Origin: Salimicrobium flavidum
Lineage (GTDB): Bacteria; Bacillota; Bacilli; Bacillales; Halobacillaceae
Length of the DNA: 64,000 bases
NCBI RefSeq assembly: GCF_900156645.1
Contig: NZ_FTOC01000008.1
Location: forward strand, 1 to 64,000
Direction: 5' to 3'
Shown here: in pieces, positions 17,764-25,149 of the stretch
How positions within the stretch are numbered: the stretch's first letter is position 1
How the letters are laid out: every line of letters starts with the position of its first letter
Translations under genes and position numbers: made by a program
The notes under the pieces: model-generated
Told to the model about the DNA's origin: nothing
What the model saw: only the letters and a program-made list of their open reading frames with translations
The model's database searches: none

Positions 17764-17958
17764 TTAATTGTGGTCTGATCGTAGCCTGCGCGCACTTTCC
17801 GGGCTTCCTTTTCGCTTGCCCTTCGGTTGCTCGCTTTCTTCTCCGGATTGCAACTCGTCCATAAGGCGCTCCGTCCAGGTTACGCCGTCTGTCGGTTTCT
17901 TCCGGTTCCGTCCGTCTTTTTTACTCCGTAGCTGGTCGTTCCGTTTCTTCCGGCTCAT
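17764..17958 (-). CDS. Hypothetical basic protein, 64 residues
   Basis: A small protein very rich in Lys and Arg (MSRKKRNDQLRSKKDGRNRK at the start). Its ATG overlaps the TGA stop of the upstream gene as ATGA, a classical sign of coupled translation. The composition suggests nucleic-acid binding; not recognised. Confidence 0.55.
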   Translation of the reverse strand: MSRKKRNDQLRSKKDGRNRKKPTDGVTWTERLMDELQSGEESEQPKGKRKGSPESARRLRSDHN

Positions 17959-18695
17959 TCGTCGTTCACCCCCGACGGTAAAGGCTCGGTGAATCGTTGT
18001 TCTATGCTCGCCTGCCGGCTCACCGCGTCCTCTGCTAGCGTCCGTACTTCGTCCATGCTCGGCTTTCGCTTCGGCTCATGGCGGAAGGTCAGCCGGTCTT
18101 TGAATAACCGCGCTCTTGGCGCCGGCAGGTTCCCCGCGTACTTTATAACCGCGTGCTCTCCGTCGTTTAATTGTCCGTGTATATACCGTGCTATTTCCTC
18201 GTATGCTTGGCGGTTCGTGTAGCCGTTAGGCGCGTAGAAACTTCCGATGGCTACGGTGCTTCTCCGCTCGTACTCTTGAACGCCTATTGCCGTATATTCT
18301 CGCTCTCCCTGTTCGTCGGCTTCCGCCTGCTCTACGTAACATTTGAAATATCTGCGTGTTTCCATGCCGTACTCACCGCCTCCATATTCGCTTATGAATC
18401 GCTGGTAACTCGTTCGTATTCGTTCCTGCTCCGTGTTAATGTCGATCGTTGGCCGTACCTTCAGCCCTCTTCGCGCCAGGTTTTCGACTATCCGCCGAGG
18501 TTGCTTCTCTTTCCCTCGCCCGATTACTTCCCCTTCCGCCGTTTCTAGCGTGAAGCCTTCCGAGGTTATGCGAAGGGTTGGCTCGGAGGTAATTAGCTTG
18601 CGGGGCTTGCCGTCGCGTGGGGTTGCGTAAATCTCCCGGCGGGTAAAAGTACCGGCGTAGTACGTGCGGTGCGTTTCGATACATTTAACGTTCAT
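17955..18695 (-). CDS. Hypothetical protein, 246 residues
   Basis: A soluble protein of mixed charge, not recognised. The N-terminal 80 residues are strand-rich (YYAGTFTRREIYATPRDG), the middle is acidic, and the C-terminus is Arg-rich. A ribosome-binding site AGGCGGAT precedes the ATG. It is the first gene of the overlapping string down to 16045, which suggests it acts with the scaffold-like proteins. Confidence 0.6.
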   Translation of the reverse strand: MNVKCIETHRTYYAGTFTRREIYATPRDGKPRKLITSEPTLRITSEGFTLETAEGEVIGRGKEKQPRRIVENLARRGLKVRPTIDINTEQERIRTSYQRFISEYGGGEYGMETRRYFKCYVEQAEADEQGEREYTAIGVQEYERRSTVAIGSFYAPNGYTNRQAYEEIARYIHGQLNDGEHAVIKYAGNLPAPRARLFKDRLTFRHEPKRKPSMDEVRTLAEDAVSRQASIEQRFTEPLPSGVNDE

Positions 18696-18852
18696 ATATC
18701 CGCCTGCCTCTCGTCAGTAGTTTTAGGGTCGTATATGCGTGTTTCTCGCCCAAAAAAGGCGGGGCTGCCCGGGGTTTTTTAACCTTCCGTTTATTTCCGA
18801 AGGGTATAGTTCCCGCGCCCCTGTTATCGCTTAAAAATGCGGGGTAGCAGGT

Positions 18853-19062
18853 TCACCGGTATAGCCTGATCTGCGCCGGCTCTAGCGCCCCTGATACGAG
18901 AATCACCCGCCCGTGTTCGTCCGTTTCCTTCGCGTCTGTTTCGGTCAGCGCTTCGAGTAGCTTCCGTATATGTGGCGGATAGGTCGAATGTACTCGCCAT
19001 TGTTCGGCCGCCGGATCATACAAATACAACGTTTCCTGCTCGGCTTTAGTGTAATAACTCAT
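18853..19062 (-). CDS. Hypothetical protein, 69 residues
   Basis: A small soluble protein, not recognised, starting MSYYTKAEQETLYLYDP. Its ATG overlaps the TGA of the HNH gene as ATGA. The 157 bp downstream (18696-18852) hold a GC-rich inverted segment near 18757-18780 ending in TTTTTT that may act as a terminator. Confidence 0.55.
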   Translation of the reverse strand: MSYYTKAEQETLYLYDPAAEQWRVHSTYPPHIRKLLEALTETDAKETDEHGRVILVSGALEPAQIRLYR

Positions 19063-19631
19063 GCGTCGTCACCTCCGGCCTTTTCCGCCTGTCTCGCTTC
19101 CTCTAGCGCCCTCTCATGCTTCTCGGTGAAATAGCGCTTCATGTCGTCATAAAGCTCGTTGAACGTTTCCTCGAAGGATTGCGCCCTTCTCAACGCCAGC
19201 CGGTCAACGATTCTTACCGTTTGATAGTCGGTTAAGTGGCGCACGGCAAAGACGATAAACGGAGTGTTATGCTTCCGGCTGTTACAAGAAGTACAGCACA
19301 TTCCGATAGAGCCGAAGTCGTTCCCCGGCGTGACGTGTTCTAACGTCCTTTTCGCCTCTTCGACTTCTTCGCCACAATACATACATTCCGTTTCGGCTAG
19401 CGTCCATATAACGTCATAAAAGGATAGCGTTCCTTCGTGATTCCTGTTGGCGTCCTTCGTGGCAAGTCTCGCTTTCCGGCGTAAAGTGCCGGCGCGTTGG
19501 GCGTCGTAGTTTCGTTGGCATTCCTTGCAGCGCCTCATTTTTCCGTCCTTTTGCGTTTTGTCTCCGTAGAAGTGCGTCAGAGGCTTCGTGAAGGTGCACT
19601 CGGCGCATTGTTTCGTCTGTGGCTTACGCAT
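19059..19631 (-). CDS. HNH-family zinc protein
   Basis: A 190-residue protein with two zinc-binding parts. The first is a CxxC...CxxC finger (C9, C12 and C36, C39 by rough count) typical of phage recombination-endonuclease-like proteins. The second is an HNH module: CMYCGEE, LEHVTPGNDFGS and CCTSCNSRKH (about 86-130), carrying the His, Asn and His expected for nicking DNA. HNH proteins next to phage head genes often assist terminase-driven packaging; in a satellite it could process its own or helper DNA. Substrate unknown. Confidence 0.8.
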   Translation of the reverse strand: MRKPQTKQCAECTFTKPLTHFYGDKTQKDGKMRRCKECQRNYDAQRAGTLRRKARLATKDANRNHEGTLSFYDVIWTLAETECMYCGEEVEEAKRTLEHVTPGNDFGSIGMCCTSCNSRKHNTPFIVFAVRHLTDYQTVRIVDRLALRRAQSFEETFNELYDDMKRYFTEKHERALEEARQAEKAGGDDA

Positions 19632-19776
19632 GACGCTTCACCTCGCCTTCGCTTTCCTTCGCTTCAAGGCGTTCCGTGCGCTCGTCAATCCGTTCAAGTT
19701 TCGCTCCGTGGTCGTCCAGGCGTTCAATCATTTCGTCCATTCGTTTCATCATTAGTTGGTAGAATCGTTCTTCCAT
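19624..19776 (-). CDS. Small coiled-coil protein, 50 residues
   Basis: A frame starting at ATG 19774-19776, preceded by GAGGAGCGATGAAG, and stopping at TAA 19624-19626 inside the start of the HNH gene (8-bp overlap). The product is a single amphipathic helix with regular Met/Leu/Ile spacing (MEERFYQLMMKRMDEMIERL...). Similar short coiled coils occur in phage lysis and regulatory proteins; not assigned. Confidence 0.5.
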   Translation of the reverse strand: MEERFYQLMMKRMDEMIERLDDHGAKLERIDERTERLEAKESEGEVKRHA

Positions 19777-19807
19777 TCTTCATCGCTCCTCGTCGTAGTT
19801 TTTTTTC

Positions 19808-19957
19808 TTACTCGTCGTCAATTCCGATTTCCTTCTCGATCTGTTTCAGCGCCCGGCTGATTTCCGTATTGCAACGGTGGCCGGAATCATGTAGGTGCGC
19901 CAACGCTTTTAGGTACTCCGTTAGGTCTGTTAGGCTTCTTTCGCTCATCTTCTTCAT
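19808..19957 (-). CDS. Hypothetical protein, 49 residues
   Basis: A small frame with a strong ribosome-binding site (GGAGGGAGTG) before the ATG at 19955-19957 and a TAA at 19808-19810. The product is helical and acidic (ending EKEIGIDDE), with one Cys and two His (HLHDSGHRC). Not recognised. The strong start signal is the main support. Confidence 0.55.
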   Translation of the reverse strand: MKKMSERSLTDLTEYLKALAHLHDSGHRCNTEISRALKQIEKEIGIDDE

Positions 19958-20055
19958 CACTCCCTCCTATGTAGGTTTTTCCTGCGCCCCTCCGGTATTT
20001 CTCTGCTTGCCATCATCGGGTCGGCATGGTAGAATTAAAATTGGGTTAGCTCGTC

Positions 20056-20265
20056 TTAAATTTCGTTATTCACGTAAAAAATAAAATCCTCGGCGGTTTC
20101 TTCGAGGTCTAAAGGTTTCGTGAACCTCATCCTTCCGTTGATGTCTTGCGCCAGGTTCACGCCGTGCATGAACTGAAATACACGGCCCTGCTTGGCGATT
20201 CTCTCGACGTCATAACCAAAGTGTTCCGTAAATATGGCGAATGTGTCTCGTTTGGTTTTCGTCAT
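20056..20265 (-). CDS. Hypothetical protein, 69 residues
   Basis: A small soluble protein directly downstream of the ATPase gene (4-bp gap) with its start preceded by GAGCGATGAAGG. It contains aromatic-rich segments (IFTEHFGYDV, FQFMHGVNL). Not recognised; probably cotranscribed with the ATPase. Confidence 0.55.
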   Translation of the reverse strand: MTKTKRDTFAIFTEHFGYDVERIAKQGRVFQFMHGVNLAQDINGRMRFTKPLDLEETAEDFIFYVNNEI

Positions 20266-20269
20266 TCCT

Positions 20270-22147
20270 TCATCGCTCCTCTTTGATATACTTCGTTTTC
20301 TCTTTCGTAACGTTCATTTCTTTCATGGCTTGTACGACTCGATCCGTTTCGACCGCCTTCGTGAAGGTGTTCCGGTGAACGTCCAGGTCTTTGTAAATCC
20401 GCGACTGTTTTATTTGTTCACCCGTCTCCATCTCGCGGAAGTATCGAACGATTGCGTCAGCCGTTGTTTCCGCGCCTATCAGTTTGCTAACCGGCTTGTG
20501 TTCCCTGATAGTTGCGCCTTCATACGCCTCTGTAATGTGCTGCAACGTCCGTTCATCGTTGTAGAAAACGTAAATGTTCACCGGCTTCGTTTTCTTGTTC
20601 GCTCTGATCCGGTGCGTTTCTTGAACCATTTCGACCGCTACGTCTAGGCTTTTGTACTCCTCGACTCTTTCGTCCGTGAAACGATACCTTCCGCCTGATT
20701 TCTCTTGTTCGATCCCTAACGTTTCTCCGAGTCTATCGCCTGCAACCGCCTGTGCTGCCGTTGCATAGTACGAAGAACCTTTGTTCAGCACTCCGATAAA
20801 GATGGCGTTGTCTGCGTCTGCGTAGTTGTTTGTACCGCGCCCTCCGTCGTAGTGTTTGAAAACAACGTTATACTCTGACGCTGGAACCTTTTGCTCTAGC
20901 TGCGGAACAAACTCGGCGTTCGTAACTATCAACGTCTTTCCTTCCTCGCCTTCAACAATGCGCTTTATCTCTGCGGAAATGTTTTCGATAGATTTCGGGT
21001 TGTGTTCGCGAATAGACGTCTTCGACATTCCGTATTGCTTGCAAAGGTGAAACGTCACGTTCGTTAAGTCCGGTTTTTGCTCCGGCATGAATAGGTTGAA
21101 GTCTCGCCCGATATATTCGGGGTCGAGGTCGCCCGTTCCGTCCATAATGAACGTATTGTACTCGGTTATTTCATAGTGGAGGTAAAACGTCGAAACTATC
21201 TCGATTCTTCCGTTTTGAAAGTTCAACTCTCCGCCGTACCCTACGACTCTCTCAAAGGCGCGTAGTTCCTGGAGGTCACTTACTCCGAAGACTTCCGCGA
21301 AGTGGCCGAGTAACTTACGAGGAATCATGTAGTTCGGCTTAATCGGATCGTACCGGAATCGCCCCGGTATCTTATGCGCCTCTAGCGACTGACTTACTTC
21401 GTTCACCAGCGAAAGCACTTTATCTACGTAAGGCTCGCGGTCTCCGGTTGCTTCGTGGCTTGCTCGGATTACCTTCGACTTTAACCCGTTCAACTCGTCG
21501 TAACCTAGCTTGTGCGATACTACCAACGAAGGTTTCTCGTCGATTAGCAGCGTCCTTCTCGGCCGGTTCATGCCTCGCGAGTCTTTGAAGCGTCCGAACT
21601 TTCCGAGTTTGTCGCGTAACGCTTGCAGCTCGAATTGCTTCGTCGTCATAATAACTACGTTGTATTGCGCTTGTGTCGTGAATTGCTCCTCGTAGTGTTC
21701 GCGCGTCATTTCCTCGGAATTGTAGCCGCGGATATAATAGGCGTAGTTGTTCATCTGCGTAAGTCCGTTCTGTGTACCTTCTTCGTTTATCTCGTCGGCA
21801 AGGCGCTTGATATCCTCGACGCGTTCCTTAACTACGATCGCCCCGAAAGTGTTCGGCTGATTGCGTACCATGTAGCGAAGGAATACCGTTAGCATGGTCG
21901 ATTTTCCGTAGCCCGGCTGTGCGCCCACGATCACCGGCAAATCTAATACGCCTGTTTGCTGCCATAGTTTGAACGTCTGATAGGCGAACATATTCTCGCT
22001 TGGAGTTGGCGTGTGACCGTGCTCCCATAGCGCCAGGCACCAATCGCCTACTAATCGCTCTGCTATCTCGTTTATGTGCGCGTCTCGCTCGACTTTCAAC
22101 GGCTGCTTTGCGTTGGTGGCGAGTGCGTCAATACCTTCCTTCTTCAT
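20270..22147 (-). CDS. P-loop ATPase/helicase-like replication protein
   Basis: The largest protein of the element, 625 residues. A Walker A motif GAQPGYGKST lies at about 78-87 and LLIDEKP near 200-206 is a Walker B-like motif in which Lys-Pro follows DE. A second half resembling a superfamily 2 helicase C-terminal domain includes IVTNAEF and a KGSSYYATAAQAVAGDR segment like motif VI. The last 80 residues look like a winged-helix end. It probably unwinds or remodels DNA at the element's origin. It has no recognisable primase motif. It follows the structured segment at 22280-22383. Confidence 0.72.
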   Translation of the reverse strand: MKKEGIDALATNAKQPLKVERDAHINEIAERLVGDWCLALWEHGHTPTPSENMFAYQTFKLWQQTGVLDLPVIVGAQPGYGKSTMLTVFLRYMVRNQPNTFGAIVVKERVEDIKRLADEINEEGTQNGLTQMNNYAYYIRGYNSEEMTREHYEEQFTTQAQYNVVIMTTKQFELQALRDKLGKFGRFKDSRGMNRPRRTLLIDEKPSLVVSHKLGYDELNGLKSKVIRASHEATGDREPYVDKVLSLVNEVSQSLEAHKIPGRFRYDPIKPNYMIPRKLLGHFAEVFGVSDLQELRAFERVVGYGGELNFQNGRIEIVSTFYLHYEITEYNTFIMDGTGDLDPEYIGRDFNLFMPEQKPDLTNVTFHLCKQYGMSKTSIREHNPKSIENISAEIKRIVEGEEGKTLIVTNAEFVPQLEQKVPASEYNVVFKHYDGGRGTNNYADADNAIFIGVLNKGSSYYATAAQAVAGDRLGETLGIEQEKSGGRYRFTDERVEEYKSLDVAVEMVQETHRIRANKKTKPVNIYVFYNDERTLQHITEAYEGATIREHKPVSKLIGAETTADAIVRYFREMETGEQIKQSRIYKDLDVHRNTFTKAVETDRVVQAMKEMNVTKEKTKYIKEER

Positions 22148-22279
22148 CCGTCTTCACTCCTCATTTAATTCGTTTTGTGGCGGAGTACGAAACGCCCCTT
22201 ACGTGTTTTATCGGTTATAAACCTTATGCGACAAAGGGAAATACCTTCCGCCATGTCCGTTAATAGCGTTCTTAGAGTT

Positions 22280-22383
22280 AGTTGGCGCCCGGTCTTTAGG
22301 GCGCAATGGGTTTGACCCTAGCGATAGCTCCGTCTTTCCTTTGGGCTTACGCCCGCATTTTCGCCTACGGCTCAATGCCAACT
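22280..22383 (-). ncRNA. Candidate structured RNA or leader element
   Basis: A 104-nt segment closed by AGTTGGC (22377-22383 read on the minus strand) and GCCAACT (22280-22286). Inside are several perfect small hairpins on the minus strand: GCC-GTA-GGC, GGGC-GTAA-GCCC with a GNRA loop, AGC-TATC-GCT, GGGT-CAA-ACCC and GCGCCC...GGGCGC. It lies 130 bp before the ATPase gene, downstream of a promoter, so it would sit in that mRNA's leader. It matches no riboswitch I know. A DNA-level role as an origin is possible. Confidence 0.5.
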
Positions 22384-22414
22384 TATTCTTATTACGCTTC
22401 TTCCGTTTAAAAAG

Positions 22415-22454
22415 TGCACAATTCTTCTATTATATACAATAGTAAAAGTGTGCA
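22415..22454 (-). promoter_or_regulatory. Promoter flanked by inverted operator-like sites
   Basis: On the minus strand TATAAT (22429-22434) is a consensus -10 box; the -35 is weak. TGCACA (22415-22420) and TGTGCA (22449-22454) form an inverted pair, 34 bp centre to centre, on each side of the -10 box, each within AAAA-rich context. It is well placed to drive the ATPase gene and to be repressed by the HTH protein encoded just upstream. Confidence 0.55.
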
Positions 22455-22487
22455 TTTTCGTTAGATAACGCTTCGTACTCCGCCCAA

Positions 22488-22697
22488 CTACACCTTCATT
22501 CTGCGCCTGAACTCGATAAACTCGTCTTTCTCCGGGTCAAACTTGCGTATAACTTTCGCCTTGTTCTTCTCGGTAACAATCGTGTAGCCCGCTTCAATTT
22601 TTGAAACGGTAGGTTTCGGTATTCCGATTAGTTTCGCATACTCTCGCTGTGTGATTCCGAGGTACAGACGGATCAACCTAAATTGTTCGTTCGTCAA
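22488..22697 (-). CDS. XRE-type HTH regulator, 69 residues
   Basis: A small Cro/CI-like DNA-binding protein. The helix-turn-helix covers about residues 12-35 (LGITQREYAKLIGIPKPTVSKIE). It starts with TTG at 22695-22697 preceded by AGGAGGAG at 6 nt. It has no dimerisation domain beyond the HTH. It lies between the phased repeat array and the promoter at 22415-22454, so either may be its target. Confidence 0.8.
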   Translation of the reverse strand: MTNEQFRLIRLYLGITQREYAKLIGIPKPTVSKIEAGYTIVTEKNKAKVIRKFDPEKDEFIEFRRRMKV

Positions 22698-22780
22698 TAG
22701 TAACTCCTCCTATCCGTTAATTATCGTTTGGTTCTTATTCTCGTAAATAAAAAGCCGGCTGCTCTGCCGTGCCTGCGTAA

Positions 22781-23475
22781 ACCTTCCTCACTATATAGGA
22801 TACATTCGGCCGTGCTTTACACCCATCCGATCAAAATTCGTTAAATTTCCTTCCTCAACTCCTAGTACGACTGTAGCGCTAAAATATCCCCTATCGGACA
22901 AAATTTCGCACATTTCCTTCTCAACTCCTAGTGGGACTAACGGGGCGTTTTACACCCATCTGACGACAGTTCCGCCCAAACCTTCCTTTCTTCCTAGTGG
23001 GACTAACGGGGCTTTAGTCAAGTATCCGATCAAAATTCGTGCAAAGTCCTTCTCACTACCTAGTGCACAAAACGCCCTCTCGCGTGTATATCTCCTTCAT
23101 GCTCTAGTACGACTATGACGCTAAAATATGGCGTTCCCCTTCATAACTTAGTACGACTAACGCCTTCTCATGTGTATATGGCTTCCTATCTCCTAGTACG
23201 ACTGACGCCTTCTCGTACAACCCCTCTACGATTCTTCCGCCTTAAATTCGCGTAAGGGCTCCTCAATACCTAGTGCGCAAAACGGGGTGCCATATCCCCT
23301 ATCCGATCAAAATTCGTTCATGCCCCTTCATTACCTAGTGGGACTAACGCCCTTTCGCGTGTATATCTCCTTCAATACCTAGTGGGACTAACGGGGTATA
23401 ATATGGCTATCCGCCCAAACCTTCCTCACTCCCTAGTGGTACTGACGCCTTCTCATATCCCCGTGCAAAAATTTG
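22781..23475. repeat. Helically phased iteron-like dyad array
   Basis: A non-coding array of about 11 copies of CCTAGT-NNN-ACTAACG, whose core TAGT-NNN-ACTA is an 11-bp dyad. CTAGT (or TTAGT) starts are at 22862, 22928, 22994, 23060, 23104, 23148, 23193, 23270, 23335, 23379 and 23433. The steps are 66, 66, 66, 44, 44, 45, 77, 65, 44 and 54 bp, all at or within one base of multiples of 11. Between them recur ATCCGATCAAAATTCGT (22825, 23024, 23301) and GTGTATAT modules. It resembles plasmid iterons or a partition centromere. A degenerate copy may sit at 22791. Confidence 0.85.
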
Positions 23476-23591
23476 CGCCCCTTCACAACGCAAAAGCCGG
23501 CAGTTGCGCCAACAACTACCGCCCTTCATTTCGTATATAGTATTCGGTGAGCCCCGCCACTGGTTAAGATAGAAGCCCGCTAAAGCTCCGT

Positions 23592-23843
23592 TTATTTTTC
23601 GCGCAAGTACCGCAGCATAGGCGCCAGGTGCCGGTTGTCGTCCCAATCAACGTATTTTACGAAGTCCTCGGCAATCTCCTCCGGCACTTCCTTCGCGGAA
23701 AAATACGCCCGAATCAGCGCTTCCTCAACCTCCGTCATTTCATCGGCCCAGTCGAGATATTCTTTCCCCTTTTCCGCGCGGCGAGGATCGTGTATATCTA
23801 AGTCCTTGTGCGTCCACAACAACCGTTCTACCTTCGTTTTCAT
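23592..23843 (-). CDS. Hypothetical acidic protein, 83 residues
   Basis: A soluble acidic helical protein, not recognised. Its ATG overlaps the stop of the small membrane peptide gene (TTATGA) and a ribosome-binding site GGAGGTGGGG lies just before it. It ends about 115 bp before the phased array and may be an early gene under the strong promoter at 23980-24008. Confidence 0.6.
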   Translation of the reverse strand: MKTKVERLLWTHKDLDIHDPRRAEKGKEYLDWADEMTEVEEALIRAYFSAKEVPEEIAEDFVKYVDWDDNRHLAPMLRYLREK

Positions 23844-23929
23844 AACGCCCCACCTCCGCTTAAAACCATGGCAGTATAAAGGAATACTAGTGTCACAACG
23901 CTTGCTATGCCGTGGATATAATCGTCCAT
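23840..23929 (-). CDS. 29-residue membrane peptide
   Basis: A short frame, ATG at 23927-23929 preceded by GGAGG at 8 nt, ending with TGA at 23840-23842 that overlaps the next gene's ATG. The product is MDDYIHGIASVVTLVFLYTA followed by MVLSGGGAL: one hydrophobic helix with an acidic N-terminus. An alternative ATG at 23944 adds five residues but has no ribosome-binding site. It could be a superinfection or toxin-like peptide, or just a leader for coupling. Confidence 0.5.
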   Translation of the reverse strand: MDDYIHGIASVVTLVFLYTAMVLSGGGAL

Positions 23930-23954
23930 GTCCTTCGCCTCCATTCGCTTAAAA

Positions 23955-24031
23955 TTACGTTTAGCGTAACCGTACTTCAATAATAATTCCGTTTAACGTA
24001 ATTGTCAACGGATAAATTCCGATTTGCGTAA
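23955..24031 (-). promoter_or_regulatory. Strong early promoter with three operator-like sites
   Basis: The minus strand has TTGACA (24003-24008), 17 bp, TATTAT (23980-23985), an almost perfect sigma-A promoter towards the membrane peptide gene. Sites reading GCGTAA or ACGTAA occur at 23964-23969, 23996-24001 and 24026-24031, about three helical turns apart: downstream of the -10, inside the spacer, and upstream of the -35. The first is half of a dyad TTACG-TTTA-GCGTAA. The divergent XRE gene at 24104 is the likely repressor. Confidence 0.7.
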
Positions 24032-24103
24032 TTAATCCCCGGAAACCTTCTACATTATGATAAAATGGACACAAGGAAACGCAAGCTAGCGAGGTGAATA
24101 TAC

Positions 24104-24343
24104 ATGACGAAGAAGGTATTACACATACGATTGAAACCGTTACTTAAATCGCGTGCCATCGGGCAGAAAGAACTCGCCCAGCGTACAGGGCTAACGGAAA
24201 GAACAATAAGCGAGATGGCCAACGGAAAAACGAAGCGCATACCGAAGGAAGCCGTTGAGAAGATCGCGGAGGAACTTAATATAACGGATATAAACGAATT
24301 GCTAACGTTGGAAAACGCGCAAGCCGACGATGGGGAAGCGTGA
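24104..24343 (+). CDS. XRE-type HTH repressor, 79 residues
   Basis: A Cro/CI-like regulator with the helix-turn-helix at about 20-42 (GQKELAQRTGLTERTISEMANG) and an acidic tail. GAGGTG at 7 nt before the ATG is a good ribosome-binding site. It is divergent from the early genes and faces a strong promoter with three operator-like sites, the usual layout of a phage or satellite control switch. It would hold the element silent; what relieves it is unknown. Confidence 0.82.
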   Translation: MTKKVLHIRLKPLLKSRAIGQKELAQRTGLTERTISEMANGKTKRIPKEAVEKIAEELNITDINELLTLENAQADDGEA

Positions 24344-24874
24344 GTAAGCGAAGGGGTTGAGGTTACGGAATTTTGCCGGAAAATTTTCGAGGTAGGGACG
24401 TTAGGAACTTCGGATAGAGGCGAGAGGGCAGCGCACCCCGTGTTGCTGATTCCTGTAAGCAACTTTTGCCCACCCGGCGAAGGCGCGCGAGAACCGACCG
24501 CCCGGGGGCCTATACGCTCACCAGTCGCGGAGGAAAGTCGGAGGAAGCCCGGTAGTTTGCGGTGATTTCCGGCGGTCAATTAACTTGTATAATCGGTGTA
24601 TCCCGTATTCAAAATTAGTTTACATAATACTACCTATAGGAAGTTATCTACGAATTAAAACGTTGATATGACGGCGTTTATCGAACTTCCGAATATTATC
24701 GATTATGCACGATTTTATACAACGTTGATTTGACGGGGTTTATCGGGTGTCTGTTCGTATCGTACAACGTATAAAACTCTCGTGCTTTATGCGTACAGAA
24801 TACGGTTTAAACTGCCGGCTGAATGCCCGGCAAACCTACGTAAAATACCCGTCACTCACCGCCTTATGAACGGA
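24344..24874. other. 531-bp non-coding region between convergent genes
   Basis: No convincing gene. The left half (24370-24570) is GC-rich with several short inverted repeats such as GTTGC...GCAAC (about 24443-24465). The right half is AT-rich and holds two copies of a 24-bp direct repeat starting AACGTTGAT at 24659 and 24721 (two mismatches). Such a long gap between converging genes suggests an origin, packaging site or RNA gene; none is proven. Confidence 0.6.
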
Positions 24875-25078
24875 TCACTTCCGCACCTGGCAACCATCGG
24901 AAGGAGTAACGTCCAGTAAGCGGAATAGCTGCGTAGGGGTCGGTGTTTTTGCGGTGCGTGCGTCGTGAATGCTTGCTCCGGTGCTCCTGCTTCGCATTCC
25001 TACGCCTATGCACGTACATTCTCCGCCCTTCGTGTCGCCGTAAATGTAACCTTTGCGCCTCTTCGCCTTTACTTTCAA
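24875..25078 (-). CDS. Possible hypothetical protein, 67 residues
   Basis: A basic protein starting with TTG (25076-25078) after AAGGGCGGAAA, located downstream of the initiator-like gene. It contains Cys at GGECTCIG and ends CQVRK. Not recognised, and coding status is uncertain because the start is weak. Confidence 0.35.
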   Translation of the reverse strand: MKVKAKRRKGYIYGDTKGGECTCIGVGMRSRSTGASIHDARTAKTPTPTQLFRLLDVTPSDGCQVRK

Positions 25079-25149
25079 TTTCCGCCCTTTAATGAAGAAA
25101 CTCGGAATATCCTACGTGTTTCCATGTGATTTCCCCGGAATTGTCGAAG

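Noticed and set aside
22781-23475. CRISPR array
   Set aside because: Repeats are short and imperfect, spacings vary in 11-bp steps, the in-between sequence is itself repeated, and no cas gene is near.
23407-23646. 79-codon minus-strand frame at the end of the array
   Set aside because: It covers repeat DNA and the end of the 83-residue gene in another frame; composition is not protein-like.
24525-24560. RNase P RNA-like words (GAGGAAAGTC, GGAAGCCCGG)
   Set aside because: Only isolated words match; the region is too short and lacks the rest of the conserved RNase P RNA core.
24055-24579. 174-codon minus-strand frame over the HTH gene
   Set aside because: It lies opposite the well-supported HTH gene and its switch region, is Ser-rich as shadows often are, and lacks a ribosome-binding site.
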